Origin: Oscillatoria sp. HE19RPO
GTDB lineage: Bacteria > Cyanobacteriota > Cyanobacteriia > Cyanobacteriales > Laspinemataceae
DNA length: 34,832 nt
Assembly (NCBI RefSeq): GCF_024220515.1
Contig: NZ_JAMXOT010000153.1
Coordinates: forward strand, 1-34,832
Reading direction: 5' to 3'
Part shown: positions 16,881 to 24,785 of the stretch, piece after piece
Layout: each line of letters starts with the position of its first letter
Position numbering within the stretch: the stretch's first letter is position 1
Translations under genes and position numbers: made by a program
Notes under the pieces: model-generated
Database searches by the model: none
What the model was told of the DNA's origin: nothing
The model's input: only the letters and a program-made list of their open reading frames with translations

Positions 16881-17548
16881 CAGTTTCTCCAATCACGCTG
16901 TAATTCATCAGCTACCCGACGATAATCCGCCTGAGCTTCTTTGGCATTTTTGCCACGCCATTGGGCGATCGCCACCCCATCGAGGGCCGCCCGTTCATGA
17001 GCTTTAAAGGTCCGAACGAACGCATGGCAGGTGGGGATTCCTTCTTCCATCAGCGTGTTTTGAGCCTCCAGGGCCTCTCCCAAAGACCGGGAATCCACCC
17101 GAGTCAGAACCACCCGATGCGGCACCGCCACGGGGACGATCGCCTCGCGCACGGTTTCAATCAGCGCCGCTAAATCCATCGGTGCCGGGGGAGTCGGCAG
17201 GAGGACATAATCCGCTGCACTCGCCACCGCCGCTAACGCCTGCGATCGCAATGCCGGAGGAGTATCCACCACAATTAAATCGTAACCTTCAACCTGGCGT
17301 AATTGACTCAAGAGACTCGGATCCGTCTCCTGCGCCAGATCGAAAGCAAAGCCTTTTTTGCTACGCTGAACCCACCAAGTCGCCGAAGATTGAGGGTCGG
17401 CATCCACTAGGAGGATGCGCTGATGCTCGGCAAACGTAGCAGCGAGATTGACTGAAGTCGTGGTTTTCCCCACCCCCCCCTTGCCATTAATAATTGCAAG
17501 GATTCGGGTGGCGGGAAGGTCGGGTTTTGCAGATGACGATTTTGGCAA
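16880..17548 (-). CDS. mcdA: ParA/MinD-family ATPase, McdA-like
   Basis: A 222-residue positioning ATPase that should dimerise on ATP and bind the nucleoid non-specifically. The deviant Walker A box NGKGGVGKTTT is complete (21-31), with both lysines (23 and 28). VDADPQSSATWW follows as switch I/A', and YDLIVVDTPPAL as Walker B. Presence of the signature lysine fits type 2 McdA or ordinary ParA, not the type 1 McdA of Synechococcus elongatus. Start appears to be TTG at 17548, with GAGGAA nine bases upstream; no ATG lies before the Walker box. It is translationally coupled to the downstream coiled-coil gene. No parS-like iteron or ParB is nearby, which favours cargo positioning over DNA segregation. 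Confidence 0.7.
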   Translation of the reverse strand: MPKSSSAKPDLPATRILAIINGKGGVGKTTTSVNLAATFAEHQRILLVDADPQSSATWWVQRSKKGFAFDLAQETDPSLLSQLRQVEGYDLIVVDTPPALRSQALAAVASAADYVLLPTPPAPMDLAALIETVREAIVPVAVPHRVVLTRVDSRSLGEALEAQNTLMEEGIPTCHAFVRTFKAHERAALDGVAIAQWRGKNAKEAQADYRRVADELQRDWRN

Positions 17549-17784
17549 GAGAACGATTCCTCAACAGCGCAAAGAGGCGATCGCTTTTACTATACCCCTT
17601 GACGCACCCCAAATTCATGACAGTTTGTAACAGACTGGAGTCCCTGTCCGTCAAAATCCGATGGTCCCACCCCCAGTTCCTCCCCAGTCCCTCCCCCTAA
17701 ATGGCCAATCCATAGAATAATAGTCCCAACCCCCAACTCTCCCTCAACCCCCATCCTGATAAGAGGAGGTGTTTTACGCTACCT

Positions 17785-18049
17785 CCGGTCCCCTCCCCTT
17801 GGCAAGGGGAGGGTTAGGGTGGGGTCCTCATGATGTGGCGATTCCCTACGGGATAGCTGCGCTTACCGCCACATCACGCACTCTTTCGGGCTTAAGTACC
17901 TGTATGGAGGCTGGGGAACCCTCTTTCTTTGTGAAGCGCTTGAGATCGTCACCGCCGACACCCTCCAAGCATCCATTACTCGTGAAGCCCTTGAGCGCCT
18001 CACGAGGACCCCACCCTAACCCTCCCCAAGACATCGGGGAGGGGACCGG
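17785..18049. mobile_element. 265-bp palindromic element with 45-bp inverted ends
   Basis: The left arm runs from CCGGTCCCCTCCCC to GGGTTAGGGTGGGGTCCTC (17785-17829). The right arm is its near-complete inverse from GAGGACCCCACCCTAACCC (18003) to GGGGAGGGGACCGG. The left arm is followed by a smaller palindrome, ATGTGGCG...CGCCACAT (about 17832-17873). No transposase is encoded. A fragment of the same end (GGGTCCCCTCCCCTTGGCAA) occurs at about 34421-34440. Confidence 0.75.
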
Positions 18050-18122
18050 AAGTGATTTTAAATGTGAGGCAAATCCCCCTGAACGTAAAAAAACCTATCC
18101 TTGTAAGTCTGCCCCATCAACC

Positions 18123-18164
18123 AATGACAAATGACCAATGACCAACGACAAATGACAAATGACC
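18123..18164. repeat. Six tandem heptamers (AATGACA/AATGACC)
   Basis: Six 7-bp units follow one another without gaps: AATGACA, AATGACC, AATGACC, AACGACA, AATGACA, AATGACC. This is a short tandemly repeated repetitive (STRR-type) sequence as known from filamentous cyanobacteria. It lies 11 bp before the chosen hydrolase start and makes the frame appear open further upstream. Confidence 0.85.
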
Positions 18165-18175
18165 ACCCCCTAACC

Positions 18176-19075
18176 ATGCGATCGCAACCCAACACACCCC
18201 CCAACACACCCCCCCTCGGCGCTCAACGGGATTGGATTTGGCGCGGATATCAAATCCGTTACACCTATATCCGATCGCCTCAAGCTAAAGCCAATGCCAT
18301 CCCCTTAATTTTTCTGCATGGATTCGGTTCTTCCTTGGGACAATGGCGGTTCAATTTAAGACCCATTAGCGAACATCATACCATTTACGCTCTAGACTTT
18401 TTAGGCTTTGGTGCTTCCGAAAAAGCCTCCGCCAATTATCGCGTCAGTTTATGGGCAGAATTAGTCTATGATTTTTGGCGAAGTTTCATTGCCAAACCTG
18501 CTGTCGTCATCGGCCATTCTCTCGGAGCATTAATTGCCTTAACTACGGTGGCAACCTATCCGCAAATGGCCCAAGGATTAGTCATGCTCACCCTACCGGA
18601 CCCGCAACCGAGACAACCCCCCGCTTGGGCGAGGGCGATCGAGCAATTTTTCTCATCTCCCCTGTTATTATGGCCGCTATTTAAAATTGTCCGTCAACCC
18701 GGTTTATTACGGTTTGTTCTGCGAAAAATCTATCAAAATCCTGAATTAGTGGATGATGAATTAGTCGAAATCTTTGCCAGTCCTACACGGGACCCAGGAG
18801 CATTGCAAGTCTTTTATCGCCTCTCCCTCACCCGCAGCGACCCGGAATATAGCCCCATTCTCAAAGATTTGTTACCGAGATTAACACTTCCTATTTTATT
18901 ACTCTGGGGAGAAGCGGACCGAATTGTTCCTTTTAGGAGTGCGGTGCAATTGGCTACCTTAAATTCTAATATAGAATTGGTAACGATTCCCGATGCCGGT
19001 CATGTGGTTTATGATGAAAGTCCGGAGTTTGTCAATCAAGCGATCGTGGATTGGGTAGAAAGAGCGATTGAATAG
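18176..19075 (+). CDS. Alpha/beta-fold hydrolase
   Basis: A 299-residue cytoplasmic hydrolase with the full catalytic triad. LIFLHGFGSS holds the oxyanion loop (44-53), GHSLGA the nucleophile Ser115, WGEADRIVP the acid Asp248 and DAGHVVYDE the base His276. A cap of about 70 residues (144-215) lies between strands 6 and 7. I chose the ATG at 18176. The frame is open 15 codons further up, but those codons are the heptamer tandem repeat and translate to a repetitive MTNDQRQMTND. The protein contrasts with the altered hydrolase at 8552, which has lost its nucleophile. Substrate is unknown; many cyanobacterial relatives are annotated only as hydrolases. Confidence 0.92.
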   Translation: MRSQPNTPPNTPPLGAQRDWIWRGYQIRYTYIRSPQAKANAIPLIFLHGFGSSLGQWRFNLRPISEHHTIYALDFLGFGASEKASANYRVSLWAELVYDFWRSFIAKPAVVIGHSLGALIALTTVATYPQMAQGLVMLTLPDPQPRQPPAWARAIEQFFSSPLLLWPLFKIVRQPGLLRFVLRKIYQNPELVDDELVEIFASPTRDPGALQVFYRLSLTRSDPEYSPILKDLLPRLTLPILLLWGEADRIVPFRSAVQLATLNSNIELVTIPDAGHVVYDESPEFVNQAIVDWVERAIE

Positions 19076-19277
19076 GGGAGAGGAAGAATAGACCTCTTAC
19101 TTTTATTCGATGCTCGACCCCGCCAACCCCTCTTTAAAACCCCCATCGGCTTGTTATAATTTTGCTAGAGGTCTAATAATTCGACTATGAAGGAGTCAAT
19201 AATGACCCTCGTATTCCTGCTAGAATCTCGTTGCTCTAAAAAAAGCAATGCTTAAATGGTCATCCCCTCAACTCTGC

Positions 19278-19308
19278 TATAATCAGGGCTGACTTTCAAC
19301 CCAGGAGG
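19278..19308 (+). promoter_or_regulatory. TATAAT -10 box and AGGAGG ribosome-binding site
   Basis: TATAAT lies at 19278-19283 and a perfect AGGAGG at 19303-19308, five bases before the GTG at 19314. The strong Shine-Dalgarno decides the GTG start. The -35 element is not clear. Confidence 0.6.
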
Positions 19309-19313
19309 GCCTA

Positions 19314-19544
19314 GTGGGACGAGGAAGACCGGGGGGAAACCCTGACTTTGGTAAATCACTCAGCTTTCGGACCGAGCGCAATGAACCTCTGAGTGCTCCG
19401 ATCACCATTCGCGTGTCCGAACGCTTTCGCGATCGCATCAAACAAGACCCAAATTGGGCTGAAAAAGCCCGTCAAGTCCTAGCTGAAGCCTTCGAGATTG
19501 ACTACGAACCGTTCCCCAAACCTTCAGAACAGTCTGACCTTTAG
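19314..19544 (+). CDS. Small conserved-type protein with RGRPGGNPDFG N-terminus
   Basis: A 76-residue protein starting at GTG, with a textbook ribosome-binding site. It begins GRGRPGGNPDFGKSLSFRTE. The middle (PITIRVSERFRDRIKQDPNW) has a strand followed by a helix, like ribbon-helix-helix DNA-binding proteins, and the tail is a Pro/Glu-rich end. The RGRPGGNPDFG opening recalls short proteins seen in other cyanobacteria, whose function I do not know. No toxin gene or partner follows; the next 960 bp appear empty. A DNA-binding regulator is a guess from the charge and the strand-helix layout. Confidence 0.7.
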   Translation: MGRGRPGGNPDFGKSLSFRTERNEPLSAPITIRVSERFRDRIKQDPNWAEKARQVLAEAFEIDYEPFPKPSEQSDL

Positions 19545-20505
19545 AAAGCTCAATTTTCCGTCAAGCCTATTTTTTTCTTAATTAATAGATTACAAATTGC
19601 TAACAAGTTTTAAATCAAGTGGTGCAACTAAAACGCATCCCCTAGGGTAGAGATCCGATTGAAAAAACCCTGAATCGAACTCTATTTTTGGTACTTAAGA
19701 TGTAGCAATGGAAAGGGTTGAGCCATACTATGGAGGGGAGAACGCTCTTGAACCGAGAATCCAAGATGACAATAAAAACCCACGGCATAAAGGTTTTATT
19801 CCTTATCTGTGCTAGTTGAGGACAATCCGGGCAATAAATTGCCGTAATTCTGGAATTTTTGGGGTTTTAATTAAGAAGGAAAACCTTGCACCAACTTAGG
19901 GATATTCTGAATCGGTAAATTTCCGGGTCTTTAGTCTCAGGGAGTCCTCACTGTAAACCTGTCAATTTAGGCCCCCATTCCCGGGGGTTTCTTGCCAATC
20001 CCCAGGGGGGGGGAATCCGATGGGGTCAGGGATGGTTAAAGGATCCTGTGGAAGAGAAAGGACCCTGATTTGCAGGGAGTGCGATCGCCCCAAAAAACTC
20101 TCTTCCCTTGCTATAGCGCGAATTTCAGCGGAGTTTCTCCAAAATTCCCCCAACCTGCGGTTTGCTTTAGTAAAATAGGCATGACCTGTTGCCAAACGGA
20201 GCATCCGCCAACCCCCGTTGGCGATCTATCTGCCCACTTCTCAACTCAAAACTTCTGTATGCACTACCGATTACTGCAATTGAGCCGGAAATATTTTCTC
20301 GTTTATTGCATTCCAAAGATAAACCCGATTCCGTGATAACTTGCGTATTTGGCCCAAACCGTTCCTGCAATCAAGAGTTGCGCCCTCCTACTTCCCGGGG
20401 CGATCGCCATCTTAGTCTGCATCCTCTGACGCTCAGAATTGTGCTGACCTTATCCCCACTGCAATCAGGGTTTCCCGACACTTTTTCGGTAGGCATACAC
20501 CTTCT
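19545..20505. other. 960-bp intergenic region, no gene supported
   Basis: The first 400 bp are AT-rich and stop-dense. A G/C-rich hairpin (CCCCCATTCCCGGGGG) lies at about 19972-19987. Frames of 67-106 codons on both strands between 19962 and 20509 overlap each other and have no family features. The right part should hold the promoter of the membrane-protein gene. Confidence 0.45.
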
Positions 20506-22377
20506 ATGAAAAGCGACAAATTCGATTTAGTGCGCTCTAATGAACTCGAACCGCTGAACGGATCGCATCGCCCTTCAGCATCACTCAGCGACGATTTGTT
20601 ATTAATTCAATGGTTAGAAAAAAATCCCGACTATGTGGGACTCGTCAAACGGTCCCGACGGCAAGGATGGTTTTGGAATCTATATTATTCCCTCAACCCT
20701 AAACCCCCCATTCTCTATGTCTTAGGTTTTCTCCAAGCCAACCCTAGGCATTTTGATGGCGAAGCCTTTGTCCCCAGAGATGTCCGCAGAGATTCGGAAA
20801 TTACTGCCGATATTGTCTCTGGGGCCACCTTAATTAATGCCATCACCAATTTTCCTATTTTATTGTTTGCCTTTAAAGGGTTAGGAAATATTTGGGTAGC
20901 GCCCATCGCCAGTTTTGTCTTAAACCTCATTGTCCTGAATTGGACCAACCTCGCCGGAACTGCTACCGCCGGAAACCGACCCGGTAAAAAATATTGGGCG
21001 CAGGTGGGGTTTGCGGGTTTTTTACTGATGAGTATTCTGCAATCTTTCGTGGCTGGCATCGGTTCAGAATTAATTAACAACCGTCCTGCCTTAAGCTATA
21101 AACTGGCGGAAGAATTAATCGAAGAACATGACCGGAAAATTCGTCAAATAGAACCCAATACCGACGCCTACGAACGCACCTTTGCGCAATGTCAGGAAAA
21201 CCTCCAATTGTTATCCCAAATTCCGCGCACGGATCCGCGTTGGGATTCTCTCTATGTGGAAACCAACGGTGCCGTCGCCGATCGCGAACGGGATTGGAGT
21301 CGCGTCCCGGAGGAAAATCTGCCCCTCTGCCAAAAAGCCGATCGCATCCGTAGCGAAACCTTTGCAGTTCGAGAGGACTGGGAAGAAAAGCTGAAAACTC
21401 GCAGTGAACTGGGAAATGACCTAATTTTTCTCAACCGAGAATTACCTCTGGTTTTTAGTCGTTATTTTAACGAATATGGAGAAATCACCTCGGGGGTTGA
21501 AGAGGTCCGCCTCGCCTCTAGTAATTTCTTCGGAAATCTATTCGCCCTCAATTTTTCCCGGTTGGGATTTTCGTTATTCTTCTTTATGCTCTCGACGATT
21601 ACGAGTATCACCGCTTGTTATATTACCGTCGCTCATGCGCGGGGGAGAAATACCAAAATTTCTCATAATCCCGAGGTGGAGGCAGCGGTGCGAGAGTGGT
21701 TAGAAAATATTCGCCAAATGAACTTGAATCGCCACCGTCCTAACCCTTCTAAAGAAGAACGGTATGAGGAACGCTTGATTGCTCGATTTACTTCCGAATA
21801 TCGGAAAACGGGGATTTGTGACTATCCGGTATTAGAAGGAATCGCCTATCGCGCTCATCAAGGGACTCTGTTTCTACCGGAACAACAACAATTGATTTCT
21901 GATGAGATTGACCGGACCTTGGATGATATTTATAAAGCGGTTTCGGCTTTGGAATACAAGTTCTGTGATTTACAGAAATTTATTAGCATGAGCGATTCGG
22001 AAATCATGCAGAAGACTTTAAAGGTGGAAATGCTGATGAAGTCAGATTTAAAGTTGCTGTTTAAAGCCCTGCATTATTTATTAGATAAATCCCATAAATA
22101 TGCTGTATCTAATTACGGTCAGTGGGAGTATTTAGAGAGTGATGATGCAGAAAAAGCCCGAAAATTAATCAAGCAGATTGTTAAAATCCGTAAAGCGCTG
22201 AATAAAGAAGCTCATGTCAACTGGGTGATGAGTAAACCCACAGAGTTTGGACGGAGCAAAGCTTGTCAACGAGTCCGGCAGAAATTAGATTTATTGCCGG
22301 GATATTGTTATGAGTTGGGTTACATTACTCAGCAAAAGTTGCTGGATAAAGTTATGGTCAATCGTCCTTCGGTTTAA
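20506..22377 (+). CDS. Large membrane protein of unknown function
   Basis: I do not recognise this 623-residue protein. Three hydrophobic spans are predicted near 105-123, 128-147 and 163-186. A charged, helical loop of about 165 residues (190-350) with many Glu, Arg and Gln follows, then a fourth span at 354-376. The C-terminal domain (380-623) is soluble, helical and basic. The N-terminal 100 residues are soluble too. The layout of spans, long coiled loop, span and cytoplasmic tail recalls DUF4407-type proteins, but I see no sequence match. No catalytic motif is visible. Codon use resembles its neighbours. It stands alone, starts with ATG at 20506 and ends at a clear terminator, so it is a monocistronic real gene. 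Confidence 0.85.
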   Translation: MKSDKFDLVRSNELEPLNGSHRPSASLSDDLLLIQWLEKNPDYVGLVKRSRRQGWFWNLYYSLNPKPPILYVLGFLQANPRHFDGEAFVPRDVRRDSEITADIVSGATLINAITNFPILLFAFKGLGNIWVAPIASFVLNLIVLNWTNLAGTATAGNRPGKKYWAQVGFAGFLLMSILQSFVAGIGSELINNRPALSYKLAEELIEEHDRKIRQIEPNTDAYERTFAQCQENLQLLSQIPRTDPRWDSLYVETNGAVADRERDWSRVPEENLPLCQKADRIRSETFAVREDWEEKLKTRSELGNDLIFLNRELPLVFSRYFNEYGEITSGVEEVRLASSNFFGNLFALNFSRLGFSLFFFMLSTITSITACYITVAHARGRNTKISHNPEVEAAVREWLENIRQMNLNRHRPNPSKEERYEERLIARFTSEYRKTGICDYPVLEGIAYRAHQGTLFLPEQQQLISDEIDRTLDDIYKAVSALEYKFCDLQKFISMSDSEIMQKTLKVEMLMKSDLKLLFKALHYLLDKSHKYAVSNYGQWEYLESDDAEKARKLIKQIVKIRKALNKEAHVNWVMSKPTEFGRSKACQRVRQKLDLLPGYCYELGYITQQKLLDKVMVNRPSV

Positions 22378-22408
22378 GCTCAAGGGTTTGGCATTTTGTC
22401 CGGATGGG

Positions 22409-22446
22409 TCGGTTGAGTTGATGTGGGGAACTCAACCGATTTTTTT
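22409..22446 (+). terminator. Intrinsic terminator of the 623-residue membrane protein gene
   Basis: Perfect 11-bp stem TCGGTTGAGTT (22409-22419) and AACTCAACCGA (22429-22439) with a 9-base loop, followed by TTTTTTT. It lies 31 bp after the stop. Confidence 0.92.
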
Positions 22447-22778
22447 GTAGTCAGAGAATTCTCCCGGAGGTGCGATCGCACCTGGAAAGGACTCAGATAA
22501 AATCCCCTTGTTCCAGTACCCTTGCCAGTTTAGAGACTGTCTGGATTCGGGTGATTTTCCTCGGTTATACCCGAGCGGCGATCGCCCGGGGACGGTTTGA
22601 CTAAAATCCTTACAGCGCAAGCTAATTTCCCTCTCGTTCTGGGAAATATCCGGGGAGACACTCAGACGCTATAACAGTCACTTTAAATACTTCCACATCC
22701 CCTCCCCTGTCCATAACCCTCACCCTCTACAGTCAAAGTATCAACGGTTGTCAAGATTTCATTCACCAACCGACTCTT
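22447..22778. other. Intergenic region upstream of the outer-membrane barrel gene
   Basis: It contains the palindrome AGGTGCGATCGCACCT (22470-22485), an extended HIP1 site, and a second HIP1-like run near 22578. No gene is seen; the right half should hold the promoter of the next gene. Confidence 0.4.
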
Positions 22779-23330
22779 ATGAAACGAATTCTTCAGTCTG
22801 TTGCAACTCTGTCTGCTTTGTCTGTTGTGATGATCATCCCGGCACTCTTCTCCAGCAGTGCCGCTCATGCCGAAGGGTTACAAACCCTCACCGGCAAGCA
22901 AGGAATGGCGGGTCACTATCTCGGTGCGGGTCTCGGTGGTAACGTTCACAACTGGGAGGAGGGACAAGGCAGCGAAAGCTATGGCGGTAACCTCCAGGGT
23001 CGTTATCAAGTTCCGAATTCTGCCTTTTCTGTGCGGGGATCGGCCTTGATTAATAATAATGCGGCAGCATTGGTCCCGATGTTATCTGTGGATGTACCTG
23101 TGACGAATAACGCTAACTTATACGTTGGCGGGGGTTATTCCTTCATCACCGAACGCGGTCAACAAACCGCTCTGGGTAACCAAGATGCCTTAACCCTGGC
23201 CACGGGAGTGGAAGCAGTCGTTCAGCAAAACATTGTGCTGTTTGGGGATGCTAAAGTCGCGTTTGATGCTTATCGCAATACGGATCAAGCTGCTTTTAGC
23301 TTGCTGGTGGGTGCAGGTTATCGCTTCTAA
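22779..23330 (+). CDS. Small outer-membrane beta-barrel protein
   Basis: A 183-residue exported protein. The Sec signal (1-31) ends SSSAAHA before Glu32. The mature part alternates short polar/apolar strands, with Gly/Asn-rich turns such as GYSFITERGQQTALGNQ. It closes with FSLLVGAGYRF, a C-terminal aromatic signature recognised by the BAM machinery. Size and strand count (about eight) fit an OmpA/OmpW-like or opacity-type barrel. No periplasmic OmpA peptidoglycan domain is present. Function could be a small pore or a surface structural protein. Start ATG at 22779; monocistronic, with its own terminator. Confidence 0.8.
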   Translation: MKRILQSVATLSALSVVMIIPALFSSSAAHAEGLQTLTGKQGMAGHYLGAGLGGNVHNWEEGQGSESYGGNLQGRYQVPNSAFSVRGSALINNNAAALVPMLSVDVPVTNNANLYVGGGYSFITERGQQTALGNQDALTLATGVEAVVQQNIVLFGDAKVAFDAYRNTDQAAFSLLVGAGYRF

Positions 23331-23394
23331 TGTTTCTAATTTTGCCCCGAGTTGGGTGGAGTGTGGTGTGGCACTCGGTTAAATTGTGAGTGAG

Positions 23395-23436
23395 AAAGAG
23401 CAGTCGGGGGGGTTATACCTGCCCGACTGCTCTTTT
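23395..23436 (+). terminator. Intrinsic terminator of the outer-membrane barrel gene
   Basis: A 14-bp stem AAAGAGCAGTCGGG (23395-23408) and CCCGACTGCTCTTT (23422-23435) with a 13-base loop, ending in TTTT. It lies 65 bp after the stop. Confidence 0.9.
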
Positions 23437-23474
23437 ATGGGCAATTTCAGTAGCAAAATCCGGGGGGTTTTATT

Positions 23475-23573
23475 CCTAGCCCTGTCAAGGTGTGTAGATT
23501 GTAGGGGCGCAATGCGCCCCTACAAGAAATAACGATTTTTCGGCATTAAATTTACCACCTTGACAGGGCTAGG
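23475..23573. mobile_element. 99-bp MITE with 16-bp inverted ends and 8-bp target duplication
   Basis: The ends are a perfect inverted pair, CCTAGCCCTGTCAAGG and CCTTGACAGGGCTAGG. The flanks are an identical GTTTTATT at 23467-23474 and 23574-23581. The centre is a GTAGGGGCGCAATGCGCCCCTAC-type hairpin. The right half matches the inverse of the left half of the element at 12376. The intact duplication shows this copy moved recently. Confidence 0.93.
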
Positions 23574-23795
23574 GTTTTATTTCACCGTGGGGTTTTGCTA
23601 CTTTACTTTTTCTCTTTTTTCGGTTTCTCATCTCTTCCTATGGGTAGAGGAAATTTTATTATTTTTTATCAAAAATAAAGTCAGGGCTAAGTATTTTTTA
23701 GCAATATTTGAGAGATTTTTTAAGAATTCAAGGGACAATTTTTTAGTGCTTGTCTCTGCCTGCTGATTTTTGATTGACATCCCTGGAGTCTAACC

Positions 23796-24008
23796 ATGAA
23801 TGAAACTGAACCCAAACGAGTTGATTTTTCCAAAGCTAATGAACCCCCGAACTCTATCGATTCTGAAGCGGATACAACGGCAGAAAATCCCCATTTAGAG
23901 CCGAAACTTGATCCCTCTCAATCCCTGGAGGGGCAGGACGAACCGAATGATGCGATTCCTCTGGGGGAACGGATGATCCAGCAGACTTGGATGCGCGGGG
24001 GGAGGTAA
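23796..24008 (+). CDS. Small acidic hypothetical protein, first of three
   Basis: A 70-residue, acidic, mostly disordered protein with many Pro, Glu, Asp and Ser, ending IPLGERMIQQTWMRGGR. Start ATG at 23796, with GGAG eight bases upstream. No family recognised. It is followed after 7 bp by a second short gene, and codon choice is like that of neighbouring genes. Confidence 0.5.
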   Translation: MNETEPKRVDFSKANEPPNSIDSEADTTAENPHLEPKLDPSQSLEGQDEPNDAIPLGERMIQQTWMRGGR

Positions 24009-24015
24009 CACAGAG

Positions 24016-24183
24016 ATGGGCAAAGGAGAAGGTTGGCGGAACAATTCCGATCGCAGCTTGACTCGATGGGAATTGGATTTGTCGGTTATTTCCCTCACCC
24101 CTCAACTCCTGTTTTATCCGGCGCGATCGCTGCGTTGGATCGCAGCGATTTTCTGGGCGATCGCTGATAGTAGAAGTATCTAA
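24016..24183 (+). CDS. Small hypothetical protein, second of three
   Basis: A 55-residue frame from the ATG at 24016 to the TAA at 24181-24183, too short for many gene finders. It begins MGKGEGWRNNSDRSLTRWEL and contains an amphipathic or weakly membrane-like stretch (PARSLRWIAAIFWAIAD). A GGGGGGAGG Shine-Dalgarno run lies ten bases upstream, inside the end of the preceding gene. Function unknown; the close spacing suggests co-translation with the first gene. Confidence 0.45.
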   Translation: MGKGEGWRNNSDRSLTRWELDLSVISLTPQLLFYPARSLRWIAAIFWAIADSRSI

Positions 24184-24205
24184 ACTTTACTCGGGATTTA
24201 CCACC

Positions 24206-24409
24206 ATGAACGGACAACCAACCCCCACGACTCACGAACCGATTCAGTCATCGGAGGAATTTGAAAAAGCCTTTCAAGAATTGGGTCGGGCTTTTACAGT
24301 CTATTGGACCTGGAAAGCGACGGGTTTGCTCGATCGCGACTCTACGGGATCCAGAGGCAATGACACCCCCCACCGGACCTCACCGGACAACCCTGGGGAT
24401 TCGGGTTAA
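24206..24409 (+). CDS. Small hypothetical protein, third of three
   Basis: A 67-residue frame, ATG at 24206, 22 bp after the second gene. A helical centre (SSEEFEKAFQELGRAFTVYW then WKATGLLDRD) is flanked by Pro/Thr-rich polar ends. The Shine-Dalgarno is weak. A terminator-like hairpin follows at 24489. No family recognised. Confidence 0.5.
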   Translation: MNGQPTPTTHEPIQSSEEFEKAFQELGRAFTVYWTWKATGLLDRDSTGSRGNDTPHRTSPDNPGDSG

Positions 24410-24488
24410 CTCGCCTTGAGGAGTTCTAAACTGAACTCCCATGCCTGGGGACTCGCTGATGCTCAAATCATTGTTTCATCACTCAGAG

Positions 24489-24518
24489 CAACCCCTCTAT
24501 TTTGTGGGGGGTTGTTTT
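24489..24518 (+). terminator. Probable terminator of the three-gene cluster
   Basis: Stem CAACCCC (24489-24495) and GGGGTTG (24508-24514), followed by TTTT, 80 bp after the third small gene. Confidence 0.7.
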
Positions 24519-24785
24519 GAGCGCCCTGATGGAGGGGTGGTGCCCTTCAAACTTGAGAGTCACTCTTCCAAATCTGAAGAGAATCTTTATAAAATGTAAA
24601 TAAATATAACAGATTGACGTCAAAGCGGTCAAATTCGCTTATAACCATTCGCAAGGGTGTCAATCGAAGTCGAGCAATAACAGGTAAAAAAGTTCATAAT
24701 AGAGGCAATTCAAGCCCCATCCTGTTTGTCTTGACCCCAAGACATTCCCAGGTGGGGTCTAGGCGGGTCTAAACACATCATTTTC

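Noticed and set aside
16880-17548. Plasmid-type ParA with parS partition site
   Set aside because: No ParB, replication gene or iterons are seen, and the partner has the McdB layout. Chromosomal positioning ATPase preferred.
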